Shown piece after piece: positions 38,021 to 50,300 of a stretch of 64,000 bases of DNA. The DNA lies in NCBI GenBank assembly GCA_036417435.1, contig CM070903.1, positions 91,781,001 to 91,845,000 of the forward strand, given 5' to 3'. A model generated the notes under the pieces. The model saw only the letters and a list, made by a program, of their open reading frames with translations. It searched no databases and had not been told where the DNA came from. The number at the start of each line of letters is the position of its first letter. Within the stretch, counting starts at the first letter, position 1. A program made the translations under genes and the position numbers. The stretch is from Inia geoffrensis (Eukaryota; Chordata; Mammalia; Artiodactyla; Iniidae).

Positions 38021-38190
38021 CAGCATTCCCAGTCTTGGCTGTATATTAGAATCGCCTGGGAGTCTGGGGAATATGCTGGTACCCAGGCCCCTCCCAGGTC
38101 AACTGAATCTGCAGCTCTGCTAGGGGGCCCTGAGCATGGGTATATTTTAAAAACTCCCCAGGTGATTCTGGTAGTTTCTACAGTGTGTTT
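38021..38190 (+). mobile_element. MER5A-like hAT-Charlie element
   Basis: Contains TTAGAATCGCCTGGGAG, the ACCCAGGCCCCTCCCAGGTC segment, a CTGAATCTGCA block and CCCCAGGTGATTCTG, in MER5A order. The terminal bases are eroded. Confidence 0.8.
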
Positions 38191-39155
38191 GCCTCAAGCA
38201 AGACATAATACTCTGGTTGTTCAAGTTGACTTCAGCTGAACTTCAAATCACTTCATGTAATACACTGACTTAAATGATTATTAATTGAATAATTATATGA
38301 TATTAATTAAAGGATGGCAAATCATTCCCTTCATTCCCTTTTCAGTTATAAAATTATATTCATCATGAAGGATGTCTCAGTTTGGTAATAGCATTTATTA
38401 ACGTGTTTTAGTAACACTTGGTAATATTCCGATTTAAAAAAAAAACAGATCACAGACTCAGAATTTCAGCAGGCAGGAGCATCTAGAAAGAATTTTAAAA
38501 CATGGTTCATTATATTCATCATGATATTTCTATTAGTAGTAAGTGACACTTGGTTTCCATTTATAGAAGTAATCAAAACATTCTTTTTAAAAACAAATAC
38601 TGATGGTATGCAGAAATGGTCCTGACAGAGTAATGGAATGGACTGCCTGTTGAGAAATAGTAGTCTAGACTTTCTAGAATCTACCCAATTACCTCTTCTT
38701 TTAGAAATATCAGGATGATATTTTTCAGGTCTTCTTCTTTAGTTTTTCTCAAAATTGCACTCTTAATACTTCCAAAGTACTATTTAGTAAACCTGAAGAT
38801 CATTCATCGTCCAAGGCTGGAGACAGGCTTTTGTAAAGAGTCTGGTTCTTGCTCAGTGTCTTGTCTTCTCTGTTGGTTTTCAGTGCCTTTGGTCATCAGA
38901 TTTTAGCTCAACAAATCAAACAATGATTCTGGTTTTGTCCCAACTCAATGAGCTTCTTAATCATGTTTGATTTTTTTGTTGTTGTTTAATCAAAGTAGAA
39001 ATTGCATAATTCTACTTTGCCCTCTTTATCTTTCCCAGATTGGAAGTTTGTGTTTTCTTGTGTTCACTCCCAGCACTAAATATAAAAGCTCTTTTGGTCT
39101 TTTTTAGTATCATTTTCAAAATTTACTGTATTTTAGAATTTAGGGTACTACAGAT
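38191..39155. other. No recognised feature
   Basis: AT-rich. Nothing recognised. Confidence 0.45.
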
Positions 39156-39169
39156 TTATGCCACTATTT

Positions 39170-40085
39170 ATTTTTAACATCTTTATTGGAGTATAATTGC
39201 TTTACAATTGTGTGTTAGTTTCTGCTTTATAACAAGGTGAATCAGCTATACATATACATATATACCCATAACTTCTCCTTCTTGTATCTCCCTCCCACCC
39301 TCCCTATCCCACCACTCTAGGTGGTCACAAAGCACCGAGCTGATCTCCCTGTGCTATGCGGCTGCTTCTATTTTACATTTGGTAGTGTATATATGTCCAT
39401 GCCACTCTCTCACTTTGTCCCAGCTTACCCTTCCCCCTTCCCGTGTCCTCAAGTCCATTCTCTAGTAGGTCTGCATCTTTACTCCCGTCTTGCCCCTAGG
39501 TTCTTCTGACCATTTTCTTTCTTTTTTTTTTTTTAGATTCCATATATATGTGTTAGCATATGGTATTTTGTTTTTCTCTTTCTGACTTACATCACTCTGT
39601 ATGACTGACTCTAGGTCCACCCACCTCACTACAAATAACTCAATTTCATTTCTTTTTATGGCTGAGTAAGATTCCATTGTATATATGTGCTGCATCTTCT
39701 TTATCCATTCATCCGATGACGGACACTTAGGTTGTTTCCATCTCCTGGCTATTGTAAATAGAGCTGCAATGAACATTTTGGTACATGACTCTTTTTGAAT
39801 TATGTTTTTCTCAGGGTATATGCTCAGTAGTGGTATTGCTGGATTGTGTGGTAGTTCTATTTTTAGTTTCTTAAGGAACCTCCATACTGTTCTCCATAGT
39901 GGCTGTATCAATTTACATTCCCACCAACAGTGCAAGAGGGTTCCCTTTTCTCCACACCCCCTCCAGCATTTATTGTTTGTAGATTTTTTGATGATGGTCA
40001 TACTGACTGATGTGAGGTGATACCTCATTGTAGTTTTGATTTGCATTTCTCTAATGATTAGTGATGTTAAGCATCCTTTCATGGC
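39170..40085 (-). mobile_element. L1 LINE copy B, 5'-truncated
   Basis: 3' end of an L1 (T-rich end near 39170, 3' UTR, ORF2 C-terminus), truncated within ORF2. It is flanked by a 14-bp target duplication TTATGCCACTATTT at 39156-39169 and 40086-40099. Length is 916 bp. The 3' UTR type matches copy A. Confidence 0.96.
39462..40082 (-). pseudogene. L1 ORF2 C-terminal fragment, copy B
   Basis: About 206 codons remain open from the truncation point through the Cys/His-rich C-terminal domain (CWRGCGEKG, then HCWWEC). It lacks endonuclease and RT, so it has no function of its own. The absence of stops suggests moderate age. Confidence 0.9.
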
Positions 40086-40279
40086 TTATGCCACTATTTT
40101 AAATAGGACCTTTTAAATAGATCCCTTTTGTGTATTTTGTTTCTTGTTCAGTTTTAGTTATTGATTTTTTTTCATAGGGTCTATTAACTAAAAAGAAATT
40201 TCAGATCTTAAATTTTATCTTGGAGATCATCCTAGCAAGTATTCTTAACTTACAGGTAAAAATACTAATAAATAAAATG

Positions 40280-40470
40280 TGCTATTTGCCCCACACTATT
40301 ACAAGAATTTTACTAAGTGCTTTAATTTTGTTATTGCACCTAATATCCACACAAAAAAAATACTATGAGGTAGACAATATTTTCATCCCCATTCTCTGGC
40401 TAAAAAAGCACATAATGAAGCTCATGAAAGGAACCTGTAATGGTTATCAGCTAGTAACTGTCAGATTTAG
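40280..40470 (+). mobile_element. MIR-like fragment
   Basis: TTTACTAAGTGCTTTAAT, then ACTATGAGGTAGACAATATT and TCATCCCCATTCTCTGGC follow MIR order. Diverged. Confidence 0.55.
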
Positions 40471-40754
40471 GGTGTTCATCCTCCTGTGTTATTCAGTAAC
40501 TCCAACTCATAACTACTAGTGTTGCTTCCACCTCAATATTATAAAAGAATGTAGCTGAAACAGAACTAGATACCAGACCTGCCAAATCCAAGTCTGGCAT
40601 TCTTTAAAGTATAAACATTGCTTTCCAACTTCAACAGGGAGTTTCAAGTATAGCCATGATAGTTTGTTTTGATGTTTTCTCTTTTTTCTCATTGTAGTAA
40701 TTTGTGATTTATTTTTTTGTAATCTCACGTATTCATGGAGCTATATTATTACCT

Positions 40755-40982
40755 AGAGTGGGATTTCTCAACTTTAATTATATTGATATTTTGTGTTGGA
40801 TGATTGTTGAAGCAAGGGGATTGTAGGATGCTCTGCATTGTAGGATACTGAGCAGTATCCCTGGCCTCTACCCACCAGATGCTAGTAGTATCCCAAAGTT
40901 GTGACAACCTAAAATGTGTTCAGATGTAGGCAAATGTTACATAGGTGGCAAAAGTTGCCCCTGGGTAAGAACCACTGCTCTA
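40755..40982 (-). mobile_element. MER20-like hAT-Charlie element
   Basis: Segments GGGATTTCTCAAC, TGTAGGATGCTCTGCATTG, CCTGGCCTCTACCCACCAGA and TAAGAACCACTGCT match MER20 read in reverse. Nonautonomous, without genes. Confidence 0.85.
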
Positions 40983-41194
40983 CAAATTTAGGTCACAGGA
41001 TCATACTTTTTTTTCTTTTTCCCTAAGCCATTTTTTATGCTCCTAAATCCTTAGTTATAGTGTCGGGTACATTCTGTTCCTTGGCAATTATAGACTTTTA
41101 GAAGGCATGATGAACTTTTTTTAAAAAGTTATTTTCAAATGTTATCATTTACAACATCTCCTTCTCTACTTCTTTCCCCACATGAGGTAGTATT

Positions 41195-41542
41195 TTTTTA
41201 AAATTAATTAATTAATTTTTTGGCTGCGTTGGGTCTTTGTTGCTGTGTGTGGGCTTTCTCTAGTTGCAGCGAGTGGGGGCTACTCTTCGTTGTGGTGCAT
41301 GGACTTCTCATTGTGGTGGCTTCTCTTCTTGCGGAGCACAGGCTCTAGGCGCACGGGCTTCAGTAGTTGTGGCTCGTGGGCTCAGTAGTTGTGGTTTGCG
41401 GGCTCTAGAGCGCAGGCTCAGTAGTTGTAGCACATAGGCTAAGTTGCTCCGTGGCATGTGGGATCTTCCTGAACCAGGGCTCAAACCCGTGTCACCTGCA
41501 TTGACAGGCAGATTCTTAACCACTGTGCCACCAGGGAAGTCC
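41195..41542 (-). mobile_element. CHR-2 type SINE, long form
   Basis: Full-length antisense SINE with an AATT-rich tail (41195-41215), GGCTGCGTTGGGTCTTTG body and terminal CCACCAGGGAAGTCC. Target duplication CATGAGGTAGTATT (41181-41194) versus CATGAGGTAATATT (41543-41556) differs at one base. Confidence 0.95.
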
Positions 41543-41556
41543 CATGAGGTAATATT

Positions 41557-42916
41557 ACATCAACATAAAAAGATCCTCTAGTTTCTTTTTAAAATATTTG
41601 AAAGAGAAAATTATTATCAAGGCAAAATAACTCAGGAATTTATCATATATCAGACTTTCTTAAAATGGAATTCCTACAAAAACTCTATTACTAAGACCCT
41701 GTCACCTTCCCTGTTTTGTAATCTTTAGTAAGAAATCATTGTGATTGGTTAAGCAGAAGTATATTTCTGAAATAAAATGCCTTTGATATCTCTTTCTTCT
41801 CTAACCAAGTGTTTTTTTTTTCCTTGTAAGTAAATTTACAAACAATTATTTATAAACTTGACATAAAATTCTACTCCTGTTTTTTAGTCAGATTGTCACT
41901 CCTGAGCATGGTATAGCTTTCATTACAGCAATTTAAATTGATACCCTGTCCCACATTTGCCTTCTTTATGTTAAGATTTCATATTTATCTCATTATACTT
42001 AACCTCAGTATTTTTATTTAGAAGCATAAAGACATTTAGTTGCATTCTAAACACACTAATTTTTCCTTAGAAATAGCAAGTATCCACACCACTGTTTTTC
42101 TTCTCTGTATTTTAATTGATACACATCATATTATTTATTGTTGACCTTTCCTCAGGCATTTGCTGTCCTTTTTGAGATTTAAGAATCTTCTTGATTTGCC
42201 AGTGAATGTCCTGAAAAATATGTCCTCTACGGACCCATGAGATGTACTTTGCACTGCAGGAGCTAATAATTTCGTTAGCATAATCATGGTCCAAAAAACC
42301 AAATCCTGTTCTTTGATGCCACTGATGCAACCAGCTGTTCATTTTTCATGTCTTCTTTTCTCTTCCAAAGGTATGACCTTCAAATGGGGAAAAAAGATGA
42401 AAAAGAAAAATGAAAATACCACCTGGATTCCATGCCCTTTAGTTCCCTACATAATACTTAAAAAGCAGCAGTGACAGGCTCAAGGTTTGTCATTATTGTT
42501 TTTTTTTCTTAACTCCAGTATTAATCTCGTGTGTGTCAGCTCAACTGGCTAAAAGGTTAATGAGATTTTTGTTCCTAGTTGTGGGAGAAATCTCTCTTAC
42601 ATTTTACTCACAGGTTCCAAGAAGATAGCCTAGCACCTCATCAGCTGATTAGCCATGACTCTGTTGCCCTTTGAAAGGTAATCGCCAATCTTTATATTTG
42701 ATCTCTTCTTACAAGTATCCTTCAAACCTGGCAAATTTTCCAAATTTTTACATTGTTATGTCCAGTATTGATATTATGTATTTGGAAAAGCCAAATTTAC
42801 TTTTGTTACACCTTCAGATGCCATAGAGCTCAGGTGATTAAGAGAGAAAAAAACTCTGTTACGATTTTTTTCCTTTGTCAATATTTTGACACTTTGGTTT
42901 TCTTCCACTCATTTAG
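41557..42916. other. No recognised feature
   Basis: AT-rich. Nothing recognised. Confidence 0.45.
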
Positions 42917-42929
42917 TATCTTATCTTTT

Positions 42930-43265
42930 TATTTTTTATAAATTTATTTAATTTTATTTATTTTTGGCTGCATTGGGTCTTCGTTGCTGCACGTGGGCTT
43001 CTCTCTAGCTGTGGAGAGTGGGGGCTGCTCTTTGTTGTGGTGCGTGGGCTTCTCATGGCGGTGGCTTCTCCTGTTGCAGAACATGGGCACTAGGCGCACA
43101 GGTTTCAGTAGTTGCAGCTCACAGGCTCTAGAGCACACGCTCAGTAGTTGTGGTGCATGGGCTTAGTTGCTCTGCGGCATGTGTGATCCTCCCAGACCAG
43201 GATTTGAACCCGTGTCCCCTGCACTGGCAGGCGGATTCTTAACCACTGCGCCACCAGGGAAGCCC
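42930..43265 (-). mobile_element. CHR-2 type SINE, long form
   Basis: Antisense long-form SINE ending CCACCAGGGAAGCCC. On the minus strand it keeps good pol III promoter boxes: an A box TGGCGCAGTGG (plus-strand 43243-43253) and a B box matching GGTTCAAATCC (near 43200-43210). Both are inherited from its tRNA ancestor. The flanking TATCTTAT motif at 42917-42924 recurs at 43269-43276. L1 copy C begins immediately beyond, so two retroelements abut here. Confidence 0.94.
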
Positions 43266-43268
43266 GAT

Positions 43269-43281
43269 TATCTTATTTTTT
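43269..43281. repeat. Target-site duplication, left copy, of L1 C
   Basis: TATCTTATTTTTT, repeated at 51643-51655. It also overlaps the right-hand target duplication of the adjoining CHR-2 SINE. Confidence 0.85.
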
Positions 43282-43664
43282 TTATTTTTTATTTTTTTTT
43301 AACATCTTTATTGGGTTAAAATTGCTCTACAGTGGTGTGTCAGTTTCTACTTTACAATAAAGTGAATCAGTTATATATATACAGACGTTCACATATTTCT
43401 TCCCTCTTGCGTATCTCTCCTTCCTTCCCTCCCTATCCCACCCCTCCAGGCAGTCACAAAGCACCGAGCAGATATCCCTGTGCCAAGCGGCTGCTTCCCA
43501 TTAGCTATCTACCTTACGTTTGTTAGTATATAAATGTCCATGCCCCTCCCTCGCCCTCTCATAGCTCACCCCTCCCCCTCCCCATATCCTCAAGTCCGTT
43601 CTCCAGTAGGTCTGTGTCTTTATTCCTGTCTTACCCCTAGGTTCTTCATAACATTTTTTTTTTC

Positions 43665-46600
43665 TTAAATTCCATATATATGTGTTAGCATACGGTATTT
43701 GTCTTTGTCTTTCTGACTTACTTCACTCTGTATGACAGACTCGAGGTCTATCCACCTCATTACAAATAGCTCAATTTCGTTTCTTTTTAATGCTGAGTAA
43801 TATTCCATTGTGTATATGTGCCACATCTTCTTTATCCATTCATCTGACGATGGGCACTTAGGTTGTTTCCATCCCCGGGCTATTGTAAATAGAGCTGCGA
43901 TGAACATTTTGGTACACGCCTCTTTTTCGGTTTTGGTTTTCTCAGGGTATATGCCCAGTAGTGGGATTGCTGGGTCATATGGTAGTTCTATTTTGAGTTT
44001 TTTAAGGAACCTCCATACTGTTCTCCATAGTGGCTGAACCAATTCACATTCCCACCAGCAGTGCAAGAGGGTTCCCTTTTGTCCACACCCTCTCCAGCAT
44101 TTATTGTTTCTAGATTTTTTGATGATGGCCATTCTAACTGGTGTGAGATGATATCTCATTGTAGTTTTGATTTGCATTTCTCTAATGATTAATGATGTTG
44201 AGCATTCTTTCATGTGTTTGTTGGCAGTCTGCATATCTTCTTTGGAGAAATGTCTATTTAGGTCTTCTGCCCATTTTGGGATTGGGTTGTTTGTTTTTTT
44301 GTCATTGAGCTGCATAAGCTGCTTGTAAATTTTGGAGATTAATCCTTTGTCAGTTGCTTCATTTGCAAATATTTTCTCCCATTCTGAGGGTTGTCTTTTG
44401 GTCTTGTTTATGGTTTCCTTTGCTGTGCAAAAGCTTTGAAGTTTCATTAGGTCCCATTTGTTTATTTTTGTTTTTATTTCCATTGCTCTAGGAGGTGGGT
44501 CAAAAAGGATCTTGCTGTGATTTATGTCATAGAGTGTTCTGCCTATGTTTTCCTCTAAAAGTTTGATAGTTTCTGGCCTTACATTTAGGTCTTTAATCCA
44601 TTTTGAGCTTATTTTTGTGTATGGTGTTAGGGAGTGATCTAAGCTCATACTTTTACATGTAGCTGTCCAGTTTTCCCAGCACCACTTATTGAAGAGGCTG
44701 TCCTTTCTCCACTGTATATTCCTGCCACCATTATCAAAGATAAGGTGTCCATATGTGCGTGGGTTTATCTCTGGGCTTTCTATTCTGTTCCATTGATCTA
44801 TCGTTCTGTTTTTGTGCCAGTACCATACTGTCTTGATTACTGTAGCTTTGTAGTATAGTCTGAAGTCAGGGAGCCTGATTCCTCCAGCTCCGTTTTTCGC
44901 TCTCAAGATTGCTTTAGCTATTCGGGGTCTTTTGTGTTTCCATACAAATTGTGAAATTTTTTGTTCTAGTTCTGTGAAAAATGCCAGTGGCAGTTTGATA
45001 GGGATTGCATTGAATCTATAGATTGCTTTGGGTAGTAGAGTCATTTTCACAATGTTGATTCTTCCAATCCAAGAACATGGTATATCCCTCCATCTATTTG
45101 TATCGTCTTTAATTTCTTTCATCAGTGTCTTATAATTTTCTGCATACAGGTCTTTTGTCTCCCTAGGTAGGTTTATTCCTAGGTATTTTATTCTTTTTGT
45201 TGCAATGGTAAATGGGAGTGTTTTCTTGATTTCACTTTCAGATTTTTCATCACTAGTATATAGGAATGCCAGAGATTTCTGTGCATTAATTTTGTATCCT
45301 GCTACTTTACCAAATTCATTGATTATCTCTAGTAGTTTTCTGGTAGCATCTTTAGGATTCTCTATGTATAGTATCATGTCATCTGCAAACAGTGACAGCT
45401 TTACTTCTTCTTTTCCGATTTGGATTCCTTTTATTTCCTTTTCTTCTCTGATTGCTGTGGCTAAAACTTCCAAAACTATGTTGAATAAGAGTGGTGAGAG
45501 TGGGCAACCTTGTCTTGTTCCTGATCTTAGTGGAAATGCTTTCAGTTTTTCACCATTGAGGATGATGTTGGCTGTGGGTTTGTCATATATGGCCTTTATT
45601 ATGTTGAGGAAAGGTCCCTCTATGCCTACTTTCTGTAGGGTTTTTATCATAAATGGGTGTTGAATTTTGTCAAAAGCTTTCTCTGCATCTATTGAGATGA
45701 TCATATGGTTTTTCTCCTTCAATTTGTTAATATGGTGTATCACATTGATAGACTTGCGTATATTGAAGAATCCTTGCATTCCTGGAATAAACCCCACTTG
45801 ATCATGGTGTATGATCCTTTTGCTGTGCTGTTGGATTCTGTTTGCTAGTATTTTGTTGAGGATTTTTGCATCTATGTTCATCAGTGATATTGGCCTGTAG
45901 TTTTCTTTCTTTGTGACATCCTTGTCTGGTTTTGGTATCAAGGTGATGGTGGCCTCGTAGAAGGAATTGGGGAGTGTTCCTCCCTCTGCTATGTTTTGGA
46001 AGAGTTTGAGAAGGATAGGTGTTAGCTCTTCTCTAAATGCTTGATAGAATTCAGCTGTGAAGCCATCTGGTCCTGGGCTTTTGTTTGTTGGAAGATTTTT
46101 AATCACAGTTTCAATTTCAGTGTTTGTGATTGGTCTGTTCATATTTTCTATTTCTTCCTGATTCAGTCTTGGTAGTTTGTGCATTTCTAAGAATGTGTCC
46201 ATTTCTTCCAGATTGCCCATTTTATTGGCATAGAGTTGCTTGTAGTAATCTCTCATGATCATTTTTATTTCTGCAGTGTCAGTTGTTACTTCTCCTTTTT
46301 CATTTCTAATTCTATTGATTTGAGTCTTCTCCCTTTTTTTCTTGATGAGTCTGGCTAATGGTTTATCTATTTTGTTTATCTTCTCAAAGAACCAACTTTT
46401 AGTTTTATTGATCTTTGCTATTGTTTCCTTCATTTCTTTTTCGTTTATTTCTGATCTGATTTTTATAATTTCTTTCCTTCTACTAAGTTTGGGGTTTTTT
46501 TGTTCTTCTTTCTCTAATTGCTTTAGGTGTAAGGTTAGGTTGTTTATTCAAGATGTTTCCTGCTTCTTAAGGTGGGCTTGTATTGCTATAAACTTCCCTC

Positions 46601-47483
46601 TTAGAACTGCTTTTGCAGCATCCCATAGGTTTTGGGTCGTTGTGTCTCCATTGTCATTTGTTTCTAGGTATTTTTTAATTTCCTCTTTGATTTCTTCAGT
46701 GATCACTTCATTATTGAGTAATGTATTGTTTAGCCTCCATGTGTTTGTATTTTTTACAGATCTTTTCCTGTAATTGATATCTAGTCTCATGGCGTTGTGG
46801 TCGGAGAAGATACTTGATACAATTTCAATTTTCTTAAATTTACCAAGGCTTGATTTGTGACCCAAGATATGATCTATCCTGGAGAATGTTCCATGAGCAC
46901 TTGAGAAAAATGTGTATTCTGTTGTTTTTGGATGGAGTGTCCTATAGATATCAATTAAGTCCATCTTGTTTAATGTATCATTTAAGGCTTGTGTTTCCTT
47001 ATTTATTTTCATTTTGGATGATCTGTCCATTGGTGAAAGTGGGGTGTTGAAGTCCCCTACTATGAATGTATTACTGTCGATATCCCCTTTTATGGCTGTT
47101 AGTTTTTGCCTTATGTATTGAGGTGCTCCTGTGTTAGGTGCATAAATAGTTACAATTGTTATATCTTCTTCTTGGATCGATCCCTTAATCATTATGTAGT
47201 GTCCTTCTTTGTCTCTTGTAATGGTCTTTATTTTAAAGTCTATTTTGTCTGATATGAGAATTGCTACTCCAGCTTTCTTTTGATTTCCATTTGCATGGAA
47301 TATCTTTTTCCATCCCCTTACTTTCAGTCTGTATGTGTCTCTAGGTCTGAAGTGGGTCTCTTGTAGACAGCATATATATGGGTCTTGTTTTTGTATCCAT
47401 TCAGCCAATCTGTGTCTTTTGGTGGGAGCATTTAGTCCATTTACATTTAAGGTAATTATCGATATGTATGTTCCTATTCCCAT
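43665..47483 (-). pseudogene. L1 ORF2 (endonuclease / reverse transcriptase), two nonsense codons
   Basis: One continuous frame of about 1272 codons from ATG (47483-47481), interrupted only by TGA at 46548-46550 (codon 312; copy D has CGA there). It ends at a premature TAA (43665-43667), where copy D has CAA and 15 further codons. The apurinic-like endonuclease domain (residues 1-235) retains the expected Asn (LNVNGLN), Glu (QETHF), GDFNTP and SDHNAM motifs. The RT domain keeps [18 protein letters not shown] and FADD (45378-45389). The C-terminal Cys/His cluster is present. The family enzyme nicks DNA at TTTT/AA and primes cDNA from the nick. With the TGA, only the endonuclease domain plus part of the linker would be made. 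Confidence 0.95.
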
Positions 47484-47541
47484 TTTCTAAATTGTTTTGG
47501 GTTCATTGTTATAGGTCCTTTCCTTCTCTTGTGTTTCTTGT

Positions 47542-48447
47542 CTAGAGAAGTTCCTTTAGCAGTTGTTGTAAAGCTGGTTTGGTGGTGCTGAACTCTCTCA
47601 GCTTTTGCTTGTCTGTGAAGGTTTTAATTTCTCCATCAAATCTGAATGAGATCTTTGCTGGGTAGAGTAATCGTGGTTGCAGGCTTTTCTCCTTCATCAC
47701 TTTCAGTATGTCCTGCCACTCCCTTCTGGCTTGCAGAGTTTCTGCTGAGAGATCAGCTGTTAGCCTTATGGGGATTCCCTTGTGTGTTATTTGTTTTTTT
47801 TCCCTTGCTGCTTTTAATATGCTTTCTTTGTATTTAATTTTTGAGAGTTTGATTAATATGTGTCTTGGCGTATTTCTCCTTGGGTTTATCCTGTATGGGA
47901 CTCTCTCTGCTTCCTGGACTTGGTTAACTATTTCCTTTCCCATATTAGGGAAGTTTTCAACTATAATCTCTTCAAATATTTTCTCAGTCCCTTTCTTTTT
48001 CTCTTCATCCTCTGGAACCCCCATAATTCGAATGTTGGTGCGTTTAATATTGTCCCAGAGGTCTCTGAGACTGTCCTCAGTTCTTTTCATTCTTTTTTCT
48101 TTATTCTGCTCTGCAGTCGTTATTTCCACTAGTTTATCTTCCAGGTCACTTATCCGTTCTTCTGCCTCAGTTATTCTGCTATTGATCCCATCTAGTGTAT
48201 TTTTCATTTCAGTTATTGTGTTGTTCATCTCTGTTTGTTTGTTCTTTAGTTCTTCTAGATCTTTGTTAAACATTTCTTGCATCTTCTCCATCCTTGCCTC
48301 CATTCTATTTCCGAGATTCTGGATCATCTTTACTATCATTATTCTGAATTCTTTTTCAGGTAGACTGCCTATTACCTCTTCATTTGTTAGGTCTGGTGCA
48401 TTTTTATCTTGCTCCTTCATCTGCTGTGTGTTTTTCTGTCTTCTCAT
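47542..48447 (-). CDS. L1 ORF1 protein (ORF1p), intact
   Basis: Open frame of 301 codons from the first ATG after the 5' UTR. ORF1p is the RNA-binding chaperone that trimerises and coats L1 RNA in cytoplasmic particles. The sequence shows a charged N-terminus, a long heptad-like coiled coil (roughly residues 40-125, rich in Glu/Lys with Leu/Ile/Met spacing), an RRM-like segment starting near NIRIMGVPE, and the C-terminal domain with RHILIKLSKIKY and the LQPRLLYPAKISF segment. Mammalian ORF1p is usually about 300-375 residues. ORF2 follows after 58 bp, as expected for unconventional downstream translation. No stop or frameshift is seen, unlike copy A. This is a transposon gene, not a host gene. 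Expression would depend on the 5' UTR. Confidence 0.95.
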   Translation of the reverse strand: MRRQKNTQQMKEQDKNAPDLTNEEVIGSLPEKEFRIMIVKMIQNLGNRMEARMEKMQEMFNKDLEELKNKQTEMNNTITEMKNTLDGINSRITEAEERISDLEDKLVEITTAEQNKEKRMKRTEDSLRDLWDNIKRTNIRIMGVPEDEEKKKGTEKIFEEIIVENFPNMGKEIVNQVQEAERVPYRINPRRNTPRHILIKLSKIKYKESILKAAREKKQITHKGIPIRLTADLSAETLQARREWQDILKVMKEKSLQPRLLYPAKISFRFDGEIKTFTDKQKLREFSTTKPALQQLLKELL

Positions 48448-48994
48448 TTTGCTTATCTTACTGTGTTTGGGGTCCCCTTTTTTTTTTTTTTTTTGCAGGC
48501 TACACGTTCGTAGTTCCCGTTGTTTTTGATGTCTGTCTCCAGTGGCTAAGGTTGGTCTAGTGGGTTGTGTATACTTCCTGGTGGAGGGGACTAGTGCTTG
48601 TGTTCTGGTGGATGAGGCTGGATCTTGTCTCTCTGGTGGGCAGGTCCACGTCTGGTGGTGTGTTTTGGGGTGTCTCTGGACTTATTATGATTTTAGGCAG
48701 CCTCTCTGTTAATGGGTGGGGTTGTGTTTCTGTTTTGCTAGTTGTTTGGCATAGGTTTTCCAGCAGTGTAGCTTGCTGGCCGTTGAGTGAAGGTGGGTGC
48801 TGGTGTTAAGGTGGAGATCCCTGGGAGATTTTCGCCATTTGATATTATGTGGTGCTGGGAAATCTCTTGTGGACCAGTGTTCTGAAGTTGGCTCTCTCCC
48901 CTCAGAGGTAGAGTCCTGATTCCTGGCAGGAGCAGCAAGAACCTTTCATCCACACAGCTCAGATTAAAAGGGAGAGAAAGTAGAGAGAATTAGT

Positions 48995-49165
48995 AGAAAT
49001 AGGAAGATAGAAAGAAAGAAGGGAAGGAGGGAAGGAAGGAAGGAAGGGAGGAAGGAGGGAGGGAAGGAAGGAAGAAAGAAAGAAGAAGGAAAGAAGGCCC
49101 GAAGGAAAGAAAGGAGGGAGGGAGGAAGGGAGGAAGGAAGGAAGGAAAAAGGACAGAAAGTAGAT
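48995..49165. repeat. Purine-rich (GAAG/GGAA)n tract in L1 C 5' UTR
   Basis: Almost pure purine run of GAAG and GGAG units. The counterpart of 8475-8660 in copy A. Confidence 0.9.
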
Positions 49166-49252
49166 ACAGTAAAATAGAATGAAGTAAAGTATAATAAAGT
49201 TATTGAATTAAAACATAATTATTTAGGGGAAAGAAGAAAAAAAAAAAAAAAA

Positions 49253-50300
49253 GGACGTATATAACCTTAGGACAAATGTTGAAAGCCACGCTATACAGAC
49301 AAAATCCTACACTGAAGCTTATACACACACCCTCATGAAAAGAGGTAAAGGGGAAAAAATCATAAATCTTGCTTTCAAAGACCACCTCCTCCACTTGGGA
49401 TGATTCGTTGTATAAAGGGGGGAAGGAAAGAAAGAAAGAGGGAAGGTAAAGTATAATAGAATTATTAAAATTAATTATTAAGAAAGAAAATTTTTTTTCA
49501 TATAGAAAAAAAAGGAAAAAATAAGAAAGGAAAAAAAAAAAAGGACGGATATAACCTTAGGACAAATGTTGAAAGCCAAGCTATACAGACAAAATCCTAC
49601 ACTGAAGCTTACACACCCACCCTCGCGAAAAGAGGTAAAGGGGAAAAAATCATAAATCTTGCTTTAAAAGACCACCTCCTCCACTTGGGATGATTCGTTG
49701 TATAAAGGGGGGAAGGAAAGAAAGAAAGAGGGAAGGTAAAGTATAATAGAATTATTAAAATTAATTATTAAGAAAAAAAATGTTTTTCTTATAGAAAAAA
49801 AGGAGGAAAAAAAAAGAAAAAAAAAAAAAAAAAAAGGACGGATATAACCTTAGGACAAATGTTGAAAGCCACGCTATACAGACAAAATCCTACACTGAAG
49901 CTTACACATACACCCTCACGAGAAGAGGTAAAGGGGAAAAAATTCATAAATCTTGCTTTCAAAGACCACCTCCTCCACTTGGGATGATTCGTTGTATAAA
50001 GGGGGGAAGGAAAGAAAGAAAGAGGGAAGGTAAAGTATAATAGAATTATTTAAATTAATTATTAAAAAAAAATTTTCTTATAGAAAAAAAAAAAAAAAAA
50101 AAAAACAATGGACGGATAGAACCCTAGGACAAATGGTGCAAGCAAAGCTATACAGATAAGATCTCAAAGAGAAGCGTACACATACACTTTCACAAAAAGA
50201 GGAAAAAGGGGAAAAAATCATAGATCTTGGATACGAAGTCTACCACCTCAATTTGGGATGAGTCACTGTCTATTCATGTATTCCACAGAAGCAGGGTACA
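49253..50300 (-). repeat. Tandem array of ~290-bp units in L1 C 5' UTR
   Basis: Successive units start (plus strand) at GGACG on 49253, 49543, 49836 and 50110, giving periods of 290, 293 and 274. Units 1-3 are almost identical, differing mainly in the A-run joints. Unit 4 is divergent, partial and resembles the single counterpart in copy A (about 8700-8900). Each full unit contains a GACAAATGTTGAAAGCC block, a GGGATGATTCGTTGTATAAA block and a GGAAGGTAAAGTATAATAG block. Confidence 0.95.

Noticed and set aside
42930..43265. A functional tRNA gene, given good A and B boxes
   Set aside because: The boxes belong to the tRNA-derived head of a CHR-2 SINE; there is no tRNA cloverleaf or 3' terminator.
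45205..45663. 152-codon plus-strand open frame, repeated at 61634-62092
   Set aside because: Antisense shadow of L1 ORF2. It is duplicated only because copies C and D are near-identical.
47708..48529. 273-codon plus-strand open frame
   Set aside because: It runs antisense to the intact L1 ORF1 and its hydrophobic, Ser/Leu/Phe-rich content is what the reverse of a Lys/Glu-rich gene gives. No independent signal supports it.
49253..50300. CRISPR-like array because of regular repeats
   Set aside because: Direct tandem units without unique spacers, in a mammalian L1 5' UTR.
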